Shown: positions 6,353 to 15,825, counted from the stretch's first letter. The stretch is 19,999 bases of DNA from Alphaproteobacteria bacterium (GCA_022822575.1 JAJEBJ010000075.1:1-19999); one strand, 5' to 3'. The notes: a model not told the origin generated them from the letters alone. Translations and numbers: made by a program.

Positions 6353-7744
6353 ATGACCCTTCTTTCCTTTGTCGACGTGCCGCAACAGCGGCCCTACAGG
6401 CGTCTCGCTCGCGAGCGCCGCCACGACTTTCGCGAAATCTACGACGAGTTCATTCCCGACAGCGCCGTCACCCAGTCCTCGCGCTGTTCGCAGTGTGGCG
6501 TCCCGTTCTGCCAGATTCACTGCCCGCTGCACAACAACATCCCCGACTGGCTGGCGCTGACCGCCGAGGGCCGGCTCGAGGAGGCCTATGCCATCGCCTC
6601 GGCCACCAACACGTTCCCGGAAATCTGTGGCCGCATCTGTCCCCATGACCGGCTTTGCGAGGGCAACTGCGTGATCGAGAAGGGATTCGAGTCGGTGACC
6701 ATCGGCACCATCGAACGCTTCATCACCGAAACGGCCTTTGACAATGGCTGGGTGCGTGGTCCCGAGCCGGTGAGCGAACGCGGCCAGTCCGTGGGCATCG
6801 TCGGCGCCGGACCCGCCGGACTCGCGGCAGCCGACAGGCTCCGGCGCCATGGGTACCGGGTCGAGATCTATGACCGGCACGACCGGGCCGGCGGCCTGCT
6901 GATGTATGGCATCCCCGACTTCAAGCTTGAAAAGCACGTGGTCTCGCGTCGCGTTGACCTGCTTCTCGAAGGCGGCGTCATCTTCCATCAGCGAGCCGAC
7001 ATCGGACGCGACCTTTCCTTCGCCGACCTGCGCACCCGCCACGATGCCGTGCTGCTCGCCACCGGTGTCTACAAGGCGCGCGACATCCGGGCTCCCGGGG
7101 TCGGCCTCGATGGCATCGTCCCCGCCCTCGATTACCTCATCGCCAGCAACCGCCGCGGCCTCGGCATGGACGTCGCTGGTCCCGATGCCGCCGGACACCG
7201 CGTCGTTGTCGTCGGCGGTGGCGACACGGCGATGGACTGCGTGCGCACGGCCGTGCGCCAGGGCGCCAGGGCCGTCACCTGTCTCTACCGCCGGGATCGG
7301 GACAACATGCCCGGCAGCCAGAGGGAGGTGAGCTACGCCATCGAGGAAGGAGTCATCTTCGAGTTTCTGTCCGCCCCGGAAGCCTTTGCCGGTGACGACC
7401 GGGTGGCCACGGTGAGGGCGTCGCGCATGCGACTCGGCAACGCCGACAGCGACGGCCGCCGCCAGCCACTGCCGGTCGAGGGCACCGGCTTCGGTGTTGA
7501 GGCAACACTTGTGCTCAAGGCCCTGGGGTTCGATCCCGAGCCGGTCGCGGAGATGTTCGCGCTCGACGACCTCGAAACCGAAACCGACGGCACCGTGAAG
7601 ACTGCCGGATTCTCGGGCAGGACCAGCGTGCCAGGAGTGTGGGCCGCCGGCGACATCGCACGCGGTGCATCCCTGGTGGTGTGGGCAATCCGTGACGCGA
7701 GGCAGGCGGCCGATTCCATTCACCAGGAGCTGAGCGGACCATGA
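6353..7744 (+). CDS. gltD: glutamate synthase (NADPH) small subunit
   Basis: Beta subunit of GOGAT: it oxidises NADPH on FAD and passes electrons through iron-sulfur centres to the large subunit, where 2-oxoglutarate plus glutamine-derived ammonia become glutamate. The 463-aa product has the N-terminal ferredoxin-like cysteines in two groups (C45, C48, C53, C57 and C92, C96, C102, C106), an FAD Rossmann motif GAGPAG (151-156), the NADPH motif GGGD (288-291) and a C-terminal second FAD motif with WAAGDIARG. All key residues are present and length is normal. ATG 6353 has only a weak AGG upstream. Its stop overlaps the gltB start by four bases (ATGA), so synthesis is probably coupled. Gene order gltD-gltB is the reverse of E. 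coli. Confidence 0.97.
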   Translation: MTLLSFVDVPQQRPYRRLARERRHDFREIYDEFIPDSAVTQSSRCSQCGVPFCQIHCPLHNNIPDWLALTAEGRLEEAYAIASATNTFPEICGRICPHDRLCEGNCVIEKGFESVTIGTIERFITETAFDNGWVRGPEPVSERGQSVGIVGAGPAGLAAADRLRRHGYRVEIYDRHDRAGGLLMYGIPDFKLEKHVVSRRVDLLLEGGVIFHQRADIGRDLSFADLRTRHDAVLLATGVYKARDIRAPGVGLDGIVPALDYLIASNRRGLGMDVAGPDAAGHRVVVVGGGDTAMDCVRTAVRQGARAVTCLYRRDRDNMPGSQREVSYAIEEGVIFEFLSAPEAFAGDDRVATVRASRMRLGNADSDGRRQPLPVEGTGFGVEATLVLKALGFDPEPVAEMFALDDLETETDGTVKTAGFSGRTSVPGVWAAGDIARGASLVVWAIRDARQAADSIHQELSGP

Positions 7745-10700
7745 GCGACCCCTGCCGGACTGTCGAACGGTCCCGCCTCGAACGATACGGACTCTACGAT
7801 CCCTCCTTCGAGCACGATTCCTGCGGTGTCGGATTCGTGGCCGCCATCGATGGCACCCCCGGACGCAGGGTGGTGGAAGCGGGCATTGCCGCCCTCAAGG
7901 CAGTGTGGCATCGCGGCGCGGTCAGCGCCGATGGCAAGACCGGTGACGGCGCCGGAGTCCAGGTCCAGATCCCCCAGGGTTTCTTCAGGGAGCACATCGA
8001 GCGCACGGGACATGAACCGGGAAACGGCCGCCTGGCGGTCGGCATGATCTTCCTGCCGCGCACCAACCTTGCGAACCAGGAAGCCTGCCGGGCGATCGTC
8101 GAATCCGAGATCCTCAAGTTCGGGTATCGCATCTTCGGCTGGCGCCAGGTCCCCATCGACAGCACGGTGATCGGCGAGCGCGCCAGCGCGGCACGCCCGG
8201 AGATCGAGCAGATCATGATCGCCAGCGAGGACACCCTTGCCGAGGACCGTTTCGAGAACGATCTCTACATCATCCGCCGCAAGATCGAGGCCCGCGTGCG
8301 CGAGGCAGAGGTGACCGGATTCTACGTCTGTTCGCTGTCGTGCCGTTCGATTGTCTACAAGGGCATGTTCGTCGCCGAGCAACTGTCCAACTTCTATCCG
8401 GATCTCTCCGACGACCGCTTCGTTTCCAGCTTCATCGTCTTCCACCAGCGCTACTCCACCAACACCTTCCCGACGTGGGATCTCGCCCAGCCCTTCCGCA
8501 TGCTCGCCCACAATGGCGAGATCAACTCGCTGCGCGGCAATGTCAACTGGATGAAGAGTCACGAAGCGCGCATCGGCCATGATGCCTTTGCCGAGCATCT
8601 CGATGTCATCAAGCCGGTCATCGCGTCCGGCGCCTCCGATTCGGCAGCGCTCGATTCAGTCTTCGAGCTCCTGGTGCGCGCCGGACGTTCGGTGCCGCTG
8701 GCGAAGACCATGCTGATTCCGGAAGCCTGGGAACACAATGCGCGGCTGTCGCAGGAAGTGCGTGCACTCTACCTCTACTGCAACACGGTGATGGAGCCCT
8801 GGGACGGTCCGGCGGCCATCGCGGCGTCGGACGGCCGCTGGGTCGTCGCCGGCATGGACCGCAACGGCCTGCGCCCCATGCGTTACTCGCTGACCCGGGA
8901 CGGCCTGCTCATCGTCGGCTCCGAGACCGGCATGATCCCGGTGCCCGAGCACAATCTCGACTACTGCGGCCGCCTCGGGCCAGGCGCCATGATTGCCGTC
9001 GACCTGGCCGGGGGACGGCTCTTCACGGATGCCGACATCAAGGAACACCTGGCCGCCAATCAGCCCTACGCGCGGTGGATCGGCAACATCACCCATCTCG
9101 ACGACCTCCAGTGCGGCGGCGACGGGGCGATGGCCCATGGCGGAGACGCCGAGCTGAGATGGCGTCAGCACGCCGCCGGATTCTCGTTCGAGGACCTGGA
9201 ACTCATCCTGCGCCCCATGGTCGAGGAAGCGAAGGAGGCCGTGGGCTCCATGGGCGACGACACGCCGCTTGCGGTGCTGTCAGGCCACTACCGCGGCCTG
9301 CATCACTTCTTTCGCCAGAACTTCAGCCAGGTCACCAATCCACCCATCGATTCACTGCGCGAACGCCGGGTCATGACCCTCGTCACGAGGCTTGGCAATC
9401 TCTCCAACATTCTCGATCAGGACGAAAGCCAGACCCGTATCCTGCAACTCGCCTCGCCGGTTCTCGACAATGCCCGTTTCTCCGCGATGCGACGCCATCT
9501 CGGGAAGGGCGCAGAGGTGGTCGACTGCACCTTTCCGGCGAAAGGGGATGATCCCGACGTGTTGGGCGACGCCATCACGCGCATTCGCCGGGAGACCGAG
9601 GATGCGGTCCGCGGCGGCTGCGAACACATCATCCTGACCGACGAGATGAGTGGTCCGGACCGGGCCGCCATGCCGATGATTCTCGCCGCCGGCGCCGTGC
9701 ACAGTCACCTCGTGCGCCAGTCGCTGCGGACCTTCGTGTCACTCAACGTACGCTCGGCCGAGTGCCTCGACGTGCACCACTTTGCCGTGCTCATTGGCGT
9801 CGGATCGACAACGGTGAATGCCTACCTTGCCGAGGAGAGCATTCGGGCACTCCATGGGCGCGGTCTCTTTGGCGGCTACAGCCGGGCCGAGTGCGTTGCC
9901 CGCTACGTGAAGGCGGTCGACGACGGTCTCCTGAAAATCATGTCCAAGATGGGAATCGCCGTCATCTCGTCCTATCGGGGCGGCTACAACTTCGAGGCCA
10001 TCGGTCTCTCGAGGACCCTGGTCGCCGAGTTCTTTCCCGGCATGCCGGCCAAGATCTCGGGAATTGGATTGAGCGGCATCCAGAAACGCACCCTCAAGCT
10101 CCACCACGAGGTCCATGGCATGGCGGCACAAACGCTGCCGATCGGCGGTCTCTACCGCTTTCGCCAGGGCGGTGAGGCCCATGCCTGGGAGGGCCGGCTG
10201 ATCCACACCCTGCAGAACGCCGTGGCAAGCGACAGCTGGCAGCTCTACCGCCGCTACGCGGAAGGGCTCCACGCACGGGAACCCTTCAGCCTGCGCGACC
10301 TCCTGGAGTTTGATGATCGCAATGACCCTGTCGACATCGATGACGTGGAGTCCATTACCGAGATCCGCAAGCGATTCGTCACTCCCGGCATGTCGCTTGG
10401 CGCCCTGTCGCCGGAAGCGCACGAGACTCTCTCCATCGCCATGAACCGCATCGGCGCGCTGTCGGATTCCGGTGAAGGCGGTGAGAGTCCCGAGCGTTTC
10501 AGGACACGGCCCAACGGCGACAACGCGAACTCCCCGATCAAGCAGATCGCCTCGGGACGCTTCGGCGTGACGGCGGAGTACCTCACCCATTGCCGGGAAA
10601 TCGAGATCAAGATCGCCCAGGGCGCGAAACCCGGAGAAGGCGGACAGCTGCCGGGCTTCAAGGTGACGGACATGATTGCCAGTCTGCGCCACGCAACGCC

Positions 10701-12258
10701 GGGGGCGTCGCTCATCTCGCCACCGCCGCACCACGACATCTACTCGATCGAGGATCTCTCCCAGCTGATCTACGACCTCAAGCAGATCAACCCCGTCGCC
10801 CGGGTGTGCGTCAAGCTTGTCAGCCAGGCGGGGGTGGGAACGGTTGCCGCCGGAGTCGCCAAGGCCAAGGCGGATGTCATCCTCATCTCCGGCCACGTCG
10901 GCGGCACCGGAGCCAGTCCGCAGACCAGCATCCGCTATACGGGCGCGCCCTGGGAGATGGGTCTGGCAGAAACCAACCAGGTGCTCACCCTCAATCGCCT
11001 GCGCCACACGGTGCGCCTGCGCACGGACGGCGGTATCCGCACCGGCCGCGACGTCGTCATTGCCGCCATGCTCGGCGCTGAGGAGTATGGTGTCGGGACG
11101 GCCTCGCTGGTCGCCATGGGGTGTCTGCTGGTTCGCCAGTGCCATTCCAACACCTGCCCGGTCGGAATCTGCTCGCAGAAGCCCGCGTTGCGCGAGAAAT
11201 TCGAAGGTACGCCGGAGAAGGTGGTCAATCTCTTCTCGTTCATTGCCGAGGACGTGCGCCACATTCTTGCCTCGCTCGGGGTGCGCTCTCTCGACGAGAT
11301 CATCGGCCGCACCGACCTTCTAAGGCAGGTGGGCCGCGGCAGCGAGGACCTTGACGATCTCGATCTCAATCCCCTGCTCCTTCAGGCCGATTCCGGCGGA
11401 TTCCCGCGCCACTCGGTGGTCGAGGGACGCAACGAGGTCCCCGACAGCCTCGACATGCGCATGCTCCGCGACGCCCGCACCGGTCTCGACGACCGCGAAA
11501 AAATGCAGCTCGCCTACAATGTGCGCAACACCGATCGCGCCGTTGGCACCAGGCTCTCGTCCGAGATCACCCGCCGCTTTGGCATGAAGGGACTCGCACA
11601 TGATCACATCACGGTCCGCCTGAGAGGCTCTGCCGGCCAGTCGCTGGGAGCCTTTGCGGTACAGGGTGTGCGTCTCGAGGTCTTCGGCGACGCCAACGAC
11701 TATGTCGGCAAGGGTCTCTCGGGCGGCACCATCGTGGTGCGCCCGCCGGTTTCGAGCGAACGGCCGGCCCACACCAACACGATCATCGGCAACACGGTGC
11801 TTTACGGCGCCACCGCCGGGCGGCTCTTTGCCGCCGGAGAGGCCGGCGAACGACTGGCGGTGCGCAATTCCGGGGGCGATCTCGTGGTCGAGGGCTGCGG
11901 ATCCAACGGCTGCGAGTACATGACCGGCGGCACTGTCGTCGTCCTCGGTCCTGTGGGTCCCAACTTTGCCGCCGGCATGACCGGCGGCATGGCCTTCGTT
12001 CACGACAGGCACGAGCGCCTGACCGAGAACATCAATTCCGATCTTGTGATCATGCAGCGCCTGGCCAGCACAAGGTGGGAGGCGCACCTGAAATCCCTCA
12101 TCGAGGACCATGTCACGGCGACACACTCCGAGCAGGCCTCGGGGCTGCTGCATGACTGGAAGTTCGAGGTCACCCGCTTCTGGCAGGTCTGCCCGAGGGA
12201 GATGGTCGACCGGCTGGCTTTCCCCCTGGTCGATGACGAAGAGGCGTTGCTCGCCTGA
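7741..12258 (+). CDS. gltB: glutamate synthase (NADPH) large subunit
   Basis: Alpha subunit of GOGAT, the main ammonia-assimilating partner of glutamine synthetase. The 1505 aa follow the full family plan. A class II glutamine amidotransferase comes first: catalytic Cys28 in HDSCGVGF, exposed after removal of a 27-residue propeptide, with RYSTNT and NGEINS further on. A central domain follows, then the FMN/2-oxoglutarate synthase domain from about 880 (GMSLGALSPEAHE) through GHVGGTGASP near 1050. The 3Fe-4S cysteines are C1128, C1134 and C1139 with C-x5-C-x4-C spacing, plus a nearby C1144. The C-terminal GXGXG beta-helix lies at about 1310-1430, with GKGLSGGTIVV and YMTGGTVVVLG. No frameshift or missing key residue is seen. 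It is co-translated with gltD. Confidence 0.98.
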   Translation: MSDPCRTVERSRLERYGLYDPSFEHDSCGVGFVAAIDGTPGRRVVEAGIAALKAVWHRGAVSADGKTGDGAGVQVQIPQGFFREHIERTGHEPGNGRLAVGMIFLPRTNLANQEACRAIVESEILKFGYRIFGWRQVPIDSTVIGERASAARPEIEQIMIASEDTLAEDRFENDLYIIRRKIEARVREAEVTGFYVCSLSCRSIVYKGMFVAEQLSNFYPDLSDDRFVSSFIVFHQRYSTNTFPTWDLAQPFRMLAHNGEINSLRGNVNWMKSHEARIGHDAFAEHLDVIKPVIASGASDSAALDSVFELLVRAGRSVPLAKTMLIPEAWEHNARLSQEVRALYLYCNTVMEPWDGPAAIAASDGRWVVAGMDRNGLRPMRYSLTRDGLLIVGSETGMIPVPEHNLDYCGRLGPGAMIAVDLAGGRLFTDADIKEHLAANQPYARWIGNITHLDDLQCGGDGAMAHGGDAELRWRQHAAGFSFEDLELILRPMVEEAKEAVGSMGDDTPLAVLSGHYRGLHHFFRQNFSQVTNPPIDSLRERRVMTLVTRLGNLSNILDQDESQTRILQLASPVLDNARFSAMRRHLGKGAEVVDCTFPAKGDDPDVLGDAITRIRRETEDAVRGGCEHIILTDEMSGPDRAAMPMILAAGAVHSHLVRQSLRTFVSLNVRSAECLDVHHFAVLIGVGSTTVNAYLAEESIRALHGRGLFGGYSRAECVARYVKAVDDGLLKIMSKMGIAVISSYRGGYNFEAIGLSRTLVAEFFPGMPAKISGIGLSGIQKRTLKLHHEVHGMAAQTLPIGGLYRFRQGGEAHAWEGRLIHTLQNAVASDSWQLYRRYAEGLHAREPFSLRDLLEFDDRNDPVDIDDVESITEIRKRFVTPGMSLGALSPEAHETLSIAMNRIGALSDSGEGGESPERFRTRPNGDNANSPIKQIASGRFGVTAEYLTHCREIEIKIAQGAKPGEGGQLPGFKVTDMIASLRHATPGASLISPPPHHDIYSIEDLSQLIYDLKQINPVARVCVKLVSQAGVGTVAAGVAKAKADVILISGHVGGTGASPQTSIRYTGAPWEMGLAETNQVLTLNRLRHTVRLRTDGGIRTGRDVVIAAMLGAEEYGVGTASLVAMGCLLVRQCHSNTCPVGICSQKPALREKFEGTPEKVVNLFSFIAEDVRHILASLGVRSLDEIIGRTDLLRQVGRGSEDLDDLDLNPLLLQADSGGFPRHSVVEGRNEVPDSLDMRMLRDARTGLDDREKMQLAYNVRNTDRAVGTRLSSEITRRFGMKGLAHDHITVRLRGSAGQSLGAFAVQGVRLEVFGDANDYVGKGLSGGTIVVRPPVSSERPAHTNTIIGNTVLYGATAGRLFAAGEAGERLAVRNSGGDLVVEGCGSNGCEYMTGGTVVVLGPVGPNFAAGMTGGMAFVHDRHERLTENINSDLVIMQRLASTRWEAHLKSLIEDHVTATHSEQASGLLHDWKFEVTRFWQVCPREMVDRLAFPLVDDEEALLA

Positions 12259-12321
12259 GCCTGCCCCCCAGGATGGTTGTATTTGCCCTGCCAGCCGGTC
12301 CATAAGATGTCCGGTTGCGTC

Positions 12322-13002
12322 ATGAGGATGGTCTTGCCTGAGCTGATCCACGACCCGATGTCGCCGTTTTGCCGCAAGGTCAGGGTCGTTCTCGACGAAA
12401 TGGGTGTGCGCTTCTCGTTGACCCAGGAGGACGTCTCGCTGCGGCGGGAGGAGTTCCTCGCCCTCAATCCCGCCGGCGAAGTCCCTGTTCTCATCGACGG
12501 AAGCGGGGCCGCCCTCGCCGACAGCCAGGCGATTGTCGAGTTCATCCAGGACGTCCGCAAGGAACCGGACCTCCTTGGCCCGGATCCCGCTCAACGTGCT
12601 GAAACCCGCCGGCTTGTCGCCTGGTTCGACAGGAAGATGTACCGGGAAGTCACCGGATTGATCATCGAGGAGAAGGTCCAGAAGTGGCGCCAGAGACGCG
12701 GCAAGCCCGACTCGGCGGTGCTGGCCGCGGCGCGCGACAGGCTGCGGTTGCACCTGGACTACATGGAAGGTCTGCTGGCGATGCGTTTCTGGCTTGCCGG
12801 CGAACGCTTCAGTCTCGCCGACATCGCCGCAGCCTCGCAGATTTCCTGCATCGACTATGTCGGCGACGTTCCCTGGTCCTCCTCGCAGGCAACCCGCGAG
12901 TGGTATGCCAGGATCAAGTCGCGGCCGTCATTCCGGCCGATCCTCCATGACCGCCTTGCCGGCATGCCACCCGACGATCACTATGCCGACCCGGATTTCT
13001 GA
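12322..13002 (+). CDS. glutathione S-transferase family protein
   Basis: GST-fold protein of 226 aa. The N-terminal thioredoxin-like domain opens with ELIHDPMSPFCRKVRVVL; Cys17 in SPFCRKVR sits where the catalytic Cys or Ser of bacterial beta/omega-like GSTs lies. NPAGEVPVL carries the conserved cis-Pro that binds the glutathione backbone, and DSQAIVEFI supplies the Ser and Glu/Gln contacts. The all-helical C-terminal domain includes the N-capping and hydrophobic staple stretch FSLADIAAAS. Substrate cannot be told from sequence. The start is uncertain: ATG 12322 and 12328 both fit, and TTG 12277 or ATG 12307 would add residues; none has a good Shine-Dalgarno. It lies 63 bases after gltB and 108 before queG. 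Confidence 0.85.
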   Translation: MRMVLPELIHDPMSPFCRKVRVVLDEMGVRFSLTQEDVSLRREEFLALNPAGEVPVLIDGSGAALADSQAIVEFIQDVRKEPDLLGPDPAQRAETRRLVAWFDRKMYREVTGLIIEEKVQKWRQRRGKPDSAVLAAARDRLRLHLDYMEGLLAMRFWLAGERFSLADIAAASQISCIDYVGDVPWSSSQATREWYARIKSRPSFRPILHDRLAGMPPDDHYADPDF

Positions 13003-13036
13003 ACGGGTGCGCCATCCCATGCCTGTGCGTGCGGCG

Positions 13037-13081
13037 CCAGGCCGGGAGTCGCCGTGGACGATGCCTGGCCCCCGGACCAGG
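13037..13081 (+). repeat. mutually exclusive hairpins before queG
   Basis: CCAGGC (13037-13042) can pair with GCCTGG (13063-13068), while CCTGG (13064-13068) can alternatively pair with CCAGG (13077-13081). The two stems share one strand, the layout of an attenuator. No T tract or leader peptide is apparent, and GC-rich DNA forms such pairs easily, so this is tentative. Confidence 0.2.
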
Positions 13082-13110
13082 GGTTGCCGGGCAGGCTGCG
13101 GTGAGCCGCC

Positions 13111-14238
13111 GTGGCGGTGACGCTTTCCGGCCAGCTGAAGCAGCAGGCTCGGGATCTCGGGTTTTCGGCGTGTGGAATCACCGGTGCGACCCGAGATCCA
13201 CGCTGGCGCGAGGATCTCGTGCGCTTCGTCGAGGCAGGCTATCACGGAGACATGGCGTGGCTGGCCGGACGCCTGGGGGTACGCACCGACCCGCAGGCTC
13301 TCCTTCCCGGCGCGAGGAGCGTCATTGCTGTCGCCAGGGACTATGGTCCGGACACCAGCCCGCTGGATGACTTGAGGGAAAGCAGGCACGGTGTCATTTC
13401 ATGCTATGCGCGTGCGCGGGACTATCACCGGGTGGTCTCGAGGCACCTCAAGGCGCTGGCGGCATGGCTGGTCCGCGAGACTCCCTGCGATGTCAGGGTC
13501 CTTGTCGATACCGCTCCCGTCATGGAAAAGCCGCTGGCCGGCCGCGCCGGCATCGGCTGGCAGGGAAAACACACCAACCTGGTGTCGCGGCAGCTGGGCT
13601 CATGGTTCTTCCTCGGCCTCATCGTCACGACGGCAGAGCTCGAGGCGGACGAGGCCGAGGGAGACCACTGCGGTTCCTGCAGGAAGTGCCTCGACATCTG
13701 TCCGACCAATGCCTTCCCCCAACCCTGGCGTCTCGACGCGCGACGCTGCATTTCCTATCTCACCATCGAGCACAAGGGCCACATCGACCGGGAGTTCCGC
13801 GCGGCCATGGGGAATCGCATCTTCGGCTGCGACGACTGCCTCGCGGTCTGCCCGTGGAACAAGTTTGCCAGGGTTGCCAGGGATGCAGATTTCCTGCCGC
13901 GGCCCGAGCTCACGCGGCCACGACTGGCCAGCCTTGCCATGCTCGACGATGCCGCCTTCCGCGCCCTCTTCACGGCGAGTGCCGTCAAACGCACGGGCCG
14001 CGACCGCTTTGTGCGCAATGTCATGATCGCCCTGGGCAACAGCGGCGATGGCGAGGCCGTCCCCGTGGTCGAGAGCAGGCTGGCGGACCCTTCGGCGCTG
14101 GTGAGAGCCATGGCGGTGTGGGCTCTCTCCCGCCTGACGCCGGCGGCGCATTTTGCCGCCGCCAGGGCGCGCCATCTCTCCTCGGAGGACGATCCCCAGG
14201 TCAGGCGCGAGTGGAGGGAGGGGTCCGACGCCCGATGA
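13111..14238 (+). CDS. queG: epoxyqueuosine reductase QueG
   Basis: Cobalamin-dependent iron-sulfur enzyme that reduces epoxyqueuosine to queuosine at the wobble base of tRNAs with GUN anticodons (Asp, Asn, His, Tyr). The 375-aa product has Asp133 in VDTAPVMEK, the proposed proton donor. It has two 4Fe-4S sets: C187, C190, C193 with C247, and C197 with C213, C240, C243 in the usual crosswise arrangement of bacterial ferredoxin domains. FGCDDCLAVCPWNKFA is a family hallmark, and a HEAT-like helical tail follows (about 300-365). The start is GTG 13111, which gives the expected N-terminus; the Shine-Dalgarno is weak. The stop overlaps the next start (ATGA at 14235-14238). No other queuosine gene is in the window. 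Confidence 0.95.
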   Translation: MAVTLSGQLKQQARDLGFSACGITGATRDPRWREDLVRFVEAGYHGDMAWLAGRLGVRTDPQALLPGARSVIAVARDYGPDTSPLDDLRESRHGVISCYARARDYHRVVSRHLKALAAWLVRETPCDVRVLVDTAPVMEKPLAGRAGIGWQGKHTNLVSRQLGSWFFLGLIVTTAELEADEAEGDHCGSCRKCLDICPTNAFPQPWRLDARRCISYLTIEHKGHIDREFRAAMGNRIFGCDDCLAVCPWNKFARVARDADFLPRPELTRPRLASLAMLDDAAFRALFTASAVKRTGRDRFVRNVMIALGNSGDGEAVPVVESRLADPSALVRAMAVWALSRLTPAAHFAAARARHLSSEDDPQVRREWREGSDAR

Positions 14239-15146
14239 CCGAACTCTTCTGCCTCGGTCCCGGATACACGGTCCGCCGCCTCGCCCTCGAACTCCGGGAC
14301 GAGGGCTGGCGGGTCTCCGGGACCGTGCGCGATGCATCGCAGATCGCCGACCTGGCCCGTGAGGGAATCGAGGCGGCGGTGTTCGGCAGTGACGCGGCCG
14401 AGACTCTTCTGTTGCAAGCCACTCATGTCATCGATTCCATACCGCCTGTCCCCGGCGAGGCGCCGCTGCCCCTGGTCTGCCACGCCGGCGCCTTTGCCCG
14501 TCACGAGAACCTGCGCTGGCTCGCCTACCTCTCGACCACGGGTGTCTACGGAGACCGCCGGGGAAACTGGGTCGACGAGTCGGACGAAGCAGAGCCGGCC
14601 ACCGAACGCGGAGCACGGCGTCTGGCTGCGGAACAGGCCTGGCTCATCATGCATGAACGTTACGGCCTTCCGGTGCATGTCTTCCGCCTGGCGGGTATCT
14701 ACGGACCCGGCCGCGGGGTGCTCGAGCAGGTGCGGGCCGGAAAGGCGCGGCGCGTCATCAAGCCTGGGCAGGTGTTTTCGCGTATCCATGTCGACGATAT
14801 CGTGGCGACGCTCAAGGCCTCCATTGCCAGGCCCTCGCCGGGCGCCATCTACAACGTGTGCGACGATGAACCGGAATCACCGGCGATTGTCACGGAATAC
14901 GCCTGCCGTCTCCTCGGTGTCACAGCACCCCGGCCAGTAGCCCTGGAGAAAGCCGGTCTCTCCGCCATGGCCGCAAGCTTCTATGCCGACAACAAGCGCG
15001 TCTCCAACCGCAAGATCAAGGAGGAACTCGGCGTTCGCCTCCGCTATCCCTCCTATCGCGAGGGACTGTCAGCGCTGACGGCATCCTCGACCCCGTCGAG
15101 TGTCCGGCCGAGCAGCGCAAGATCCGGATCACGCGACAACCGGTGA
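14235..15146 (+). CDS. SDR-type NAD(P)-dependent epimerase/reductase, YeeZ-like
   Basis: Atypical SDR of 303 aa. It starts at ATG 14235 inside the queG stop; the frame is open for 834 bases further upstream, but that part is antisense-like shadow of queG. The N-terminal nucleotide-binding turn is LGPGYTVRRLA, with Val13 where the third Gly of GxGxxG is common. STTGVYGDRRGNWVDE, FRLAGIYGPGRGVLEQV and FSRIHVDDIV are typical of the YeeZ-like group, as is YNVCDDEP. The classical YxxxK pair is not clear. A purine-rich GGAGGGAGG about a dozen bases upstream may serve as ribosome binding site. Substrate is unknown. The last 31 codons overlap the hydrolase on the other strand, giving a Ser/Arg-rich tail that looks non-conserved. 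Confidence 0.85.
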   Translation: MTELFCLGPGYTVRRLALELRDEGWRVSGTVRDASQIADLAREGIEAAVFGSDAAETLLLQATHVIDSIPPVPGEAPLPLVCHAGAFARHENLRWLAYLSTTGVYGDRRGNWVDESDEAEPATERGARRLAAEQAWLIMHERYGLPVHVFRLAGIYGPGRGVLEQVRAGKARRVIKPGQVFSRIHVDDIVATLKASIARPSPGAIYNVCDDEPESPAIVTEYACRLLGVTAPRPVALEKAGLSAMAASFYADNKRVSNRKIKEELGVRLRYPSYREGLSALTASSTPSSVRPSSARSGSRDNR

Positions 15147-15823
15147 TCACCACCCTTGACCAGGTGAACGCGAACGTCATCCGTCGCCAGCCTGGCGGCG
15201 AGATCGAGGGCGAGCGACCACTTCACCGACCCGTCCCTCATGCCATGGAGCAGCCGCACCGGCACATCGATTGCAATGGAGCGGCGCATCACCAGGTGAC
15301 GGCGCGCCTCCTCGATAAAGCCATGGGTCACCGTGTAGCTGCCATCCTCTTCCTCGACCTTGAGGGCGCCGTCCCGCCGCAGCCGCTCCTGGTCTTCGGC
15401 CGAGAGGTTCCAGAAGATGTCCTGCGAGAAGTCGGGCGCGGCGGCGATGCCGACGAGGGCGGCGACGCGCCGGGGCCGCGCCAGAGCCACGTTCAGCATG
15501 ATCCAGCCGCCCATGCTGGAACCGACAAGGATCTGAGGTCCCTCGGTGAGGGAGTCCAGAACGGCCAGCGCATCCGCAGTCCAGGCGCCGATGGTGCCCT
15601 CCTCGAAACGCCCGCCCGACCGGCCGTGACCGCTGTAGTCAAAGCGCAGGAAGGCACGTCCGCGGCGGCAACACCGTTCATCGAGCCACGTCGCCTTCGT
15701 CCCCGACATGTCGGAGGAATAGCCACCGAGAAACACGACACCCGGGCGGGTGCCGGTGCGGCGGGCGTAGGCGAGGGCGACTCCATCCTCGCGTTCGAGC
15801 CATCTCGTATCTGTGTCCGGCAT
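15053..15823 (-). CDS. alpha/beta hydrolase
   Basis: Serine hydrolase of 256 aa, resembling the ABHD10/palmitoyl-thioesterase-like group common in alphaproteobacteria. The triad is visible: Ser103 in the nucleophile elbow GSSMGG (101-106), Asp197 in LLHGMRDGSV and His227 in GGDHRLSR. FLGGYSSDMSGTKA (32-45) and RFDYSGHGRSGG (60-71) are typical of this group, which is often annotated as acyl-protein or bile-acid-like hydrolase. The true substrate is unknown. No signal peptide is present, so it is probably cytoplasmic. Its 3' 94 bases overlap the SDR gene tail to tail. ATG 15823 faces the GT4 gene across 47 bases. Confidence 0.9.
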   Translation of the reverse strand: MPDTDTRWLEREDGVALAYARRTGTRPGVVFLGGYSSDMSGTKATWLDERCCRRGRAFLRFDYSGHGRSGGRFEEGTIGAWTADALAVLDSLTEGPQILVGSSMGGWIMLNVALARPRRVAALVGIAAAPDFSQDIFWNLSAEDQERLRRDGALKVEEEDGSYTVTHGFIEEARRHLVMRRSIAIDVPVRLLHGMRDGSVKWSLALDLAARLATDDVRVHLVKGGDHRLSRDPDLALLGRTLDGVEDAVSADSPSR

Positions 15824-15825
15824 GG

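Noticed and set aside
6344..7723. 459-codon minus-strand open frame
   Set aside because: Lies antisense across gltD, whose cysteines and nucleotide-binding motifs are intact; GC-rich codon use creates long antisense frames.
9739..11262. 507-codon minus-strand open frame
   Set aside because: Antisense to the conserved core of gltB, with no domain recognisable in its translation.
12259..12321. Terminator between gltB and the GST gene
   Set aside because: No stem followed by a T run could be found.
13401..14234. N-terminal extension of the SDR gene
   Set aside because: This part overlaps queG out of frame and has no domain; the Rossmann fold begins at ATG 14235.
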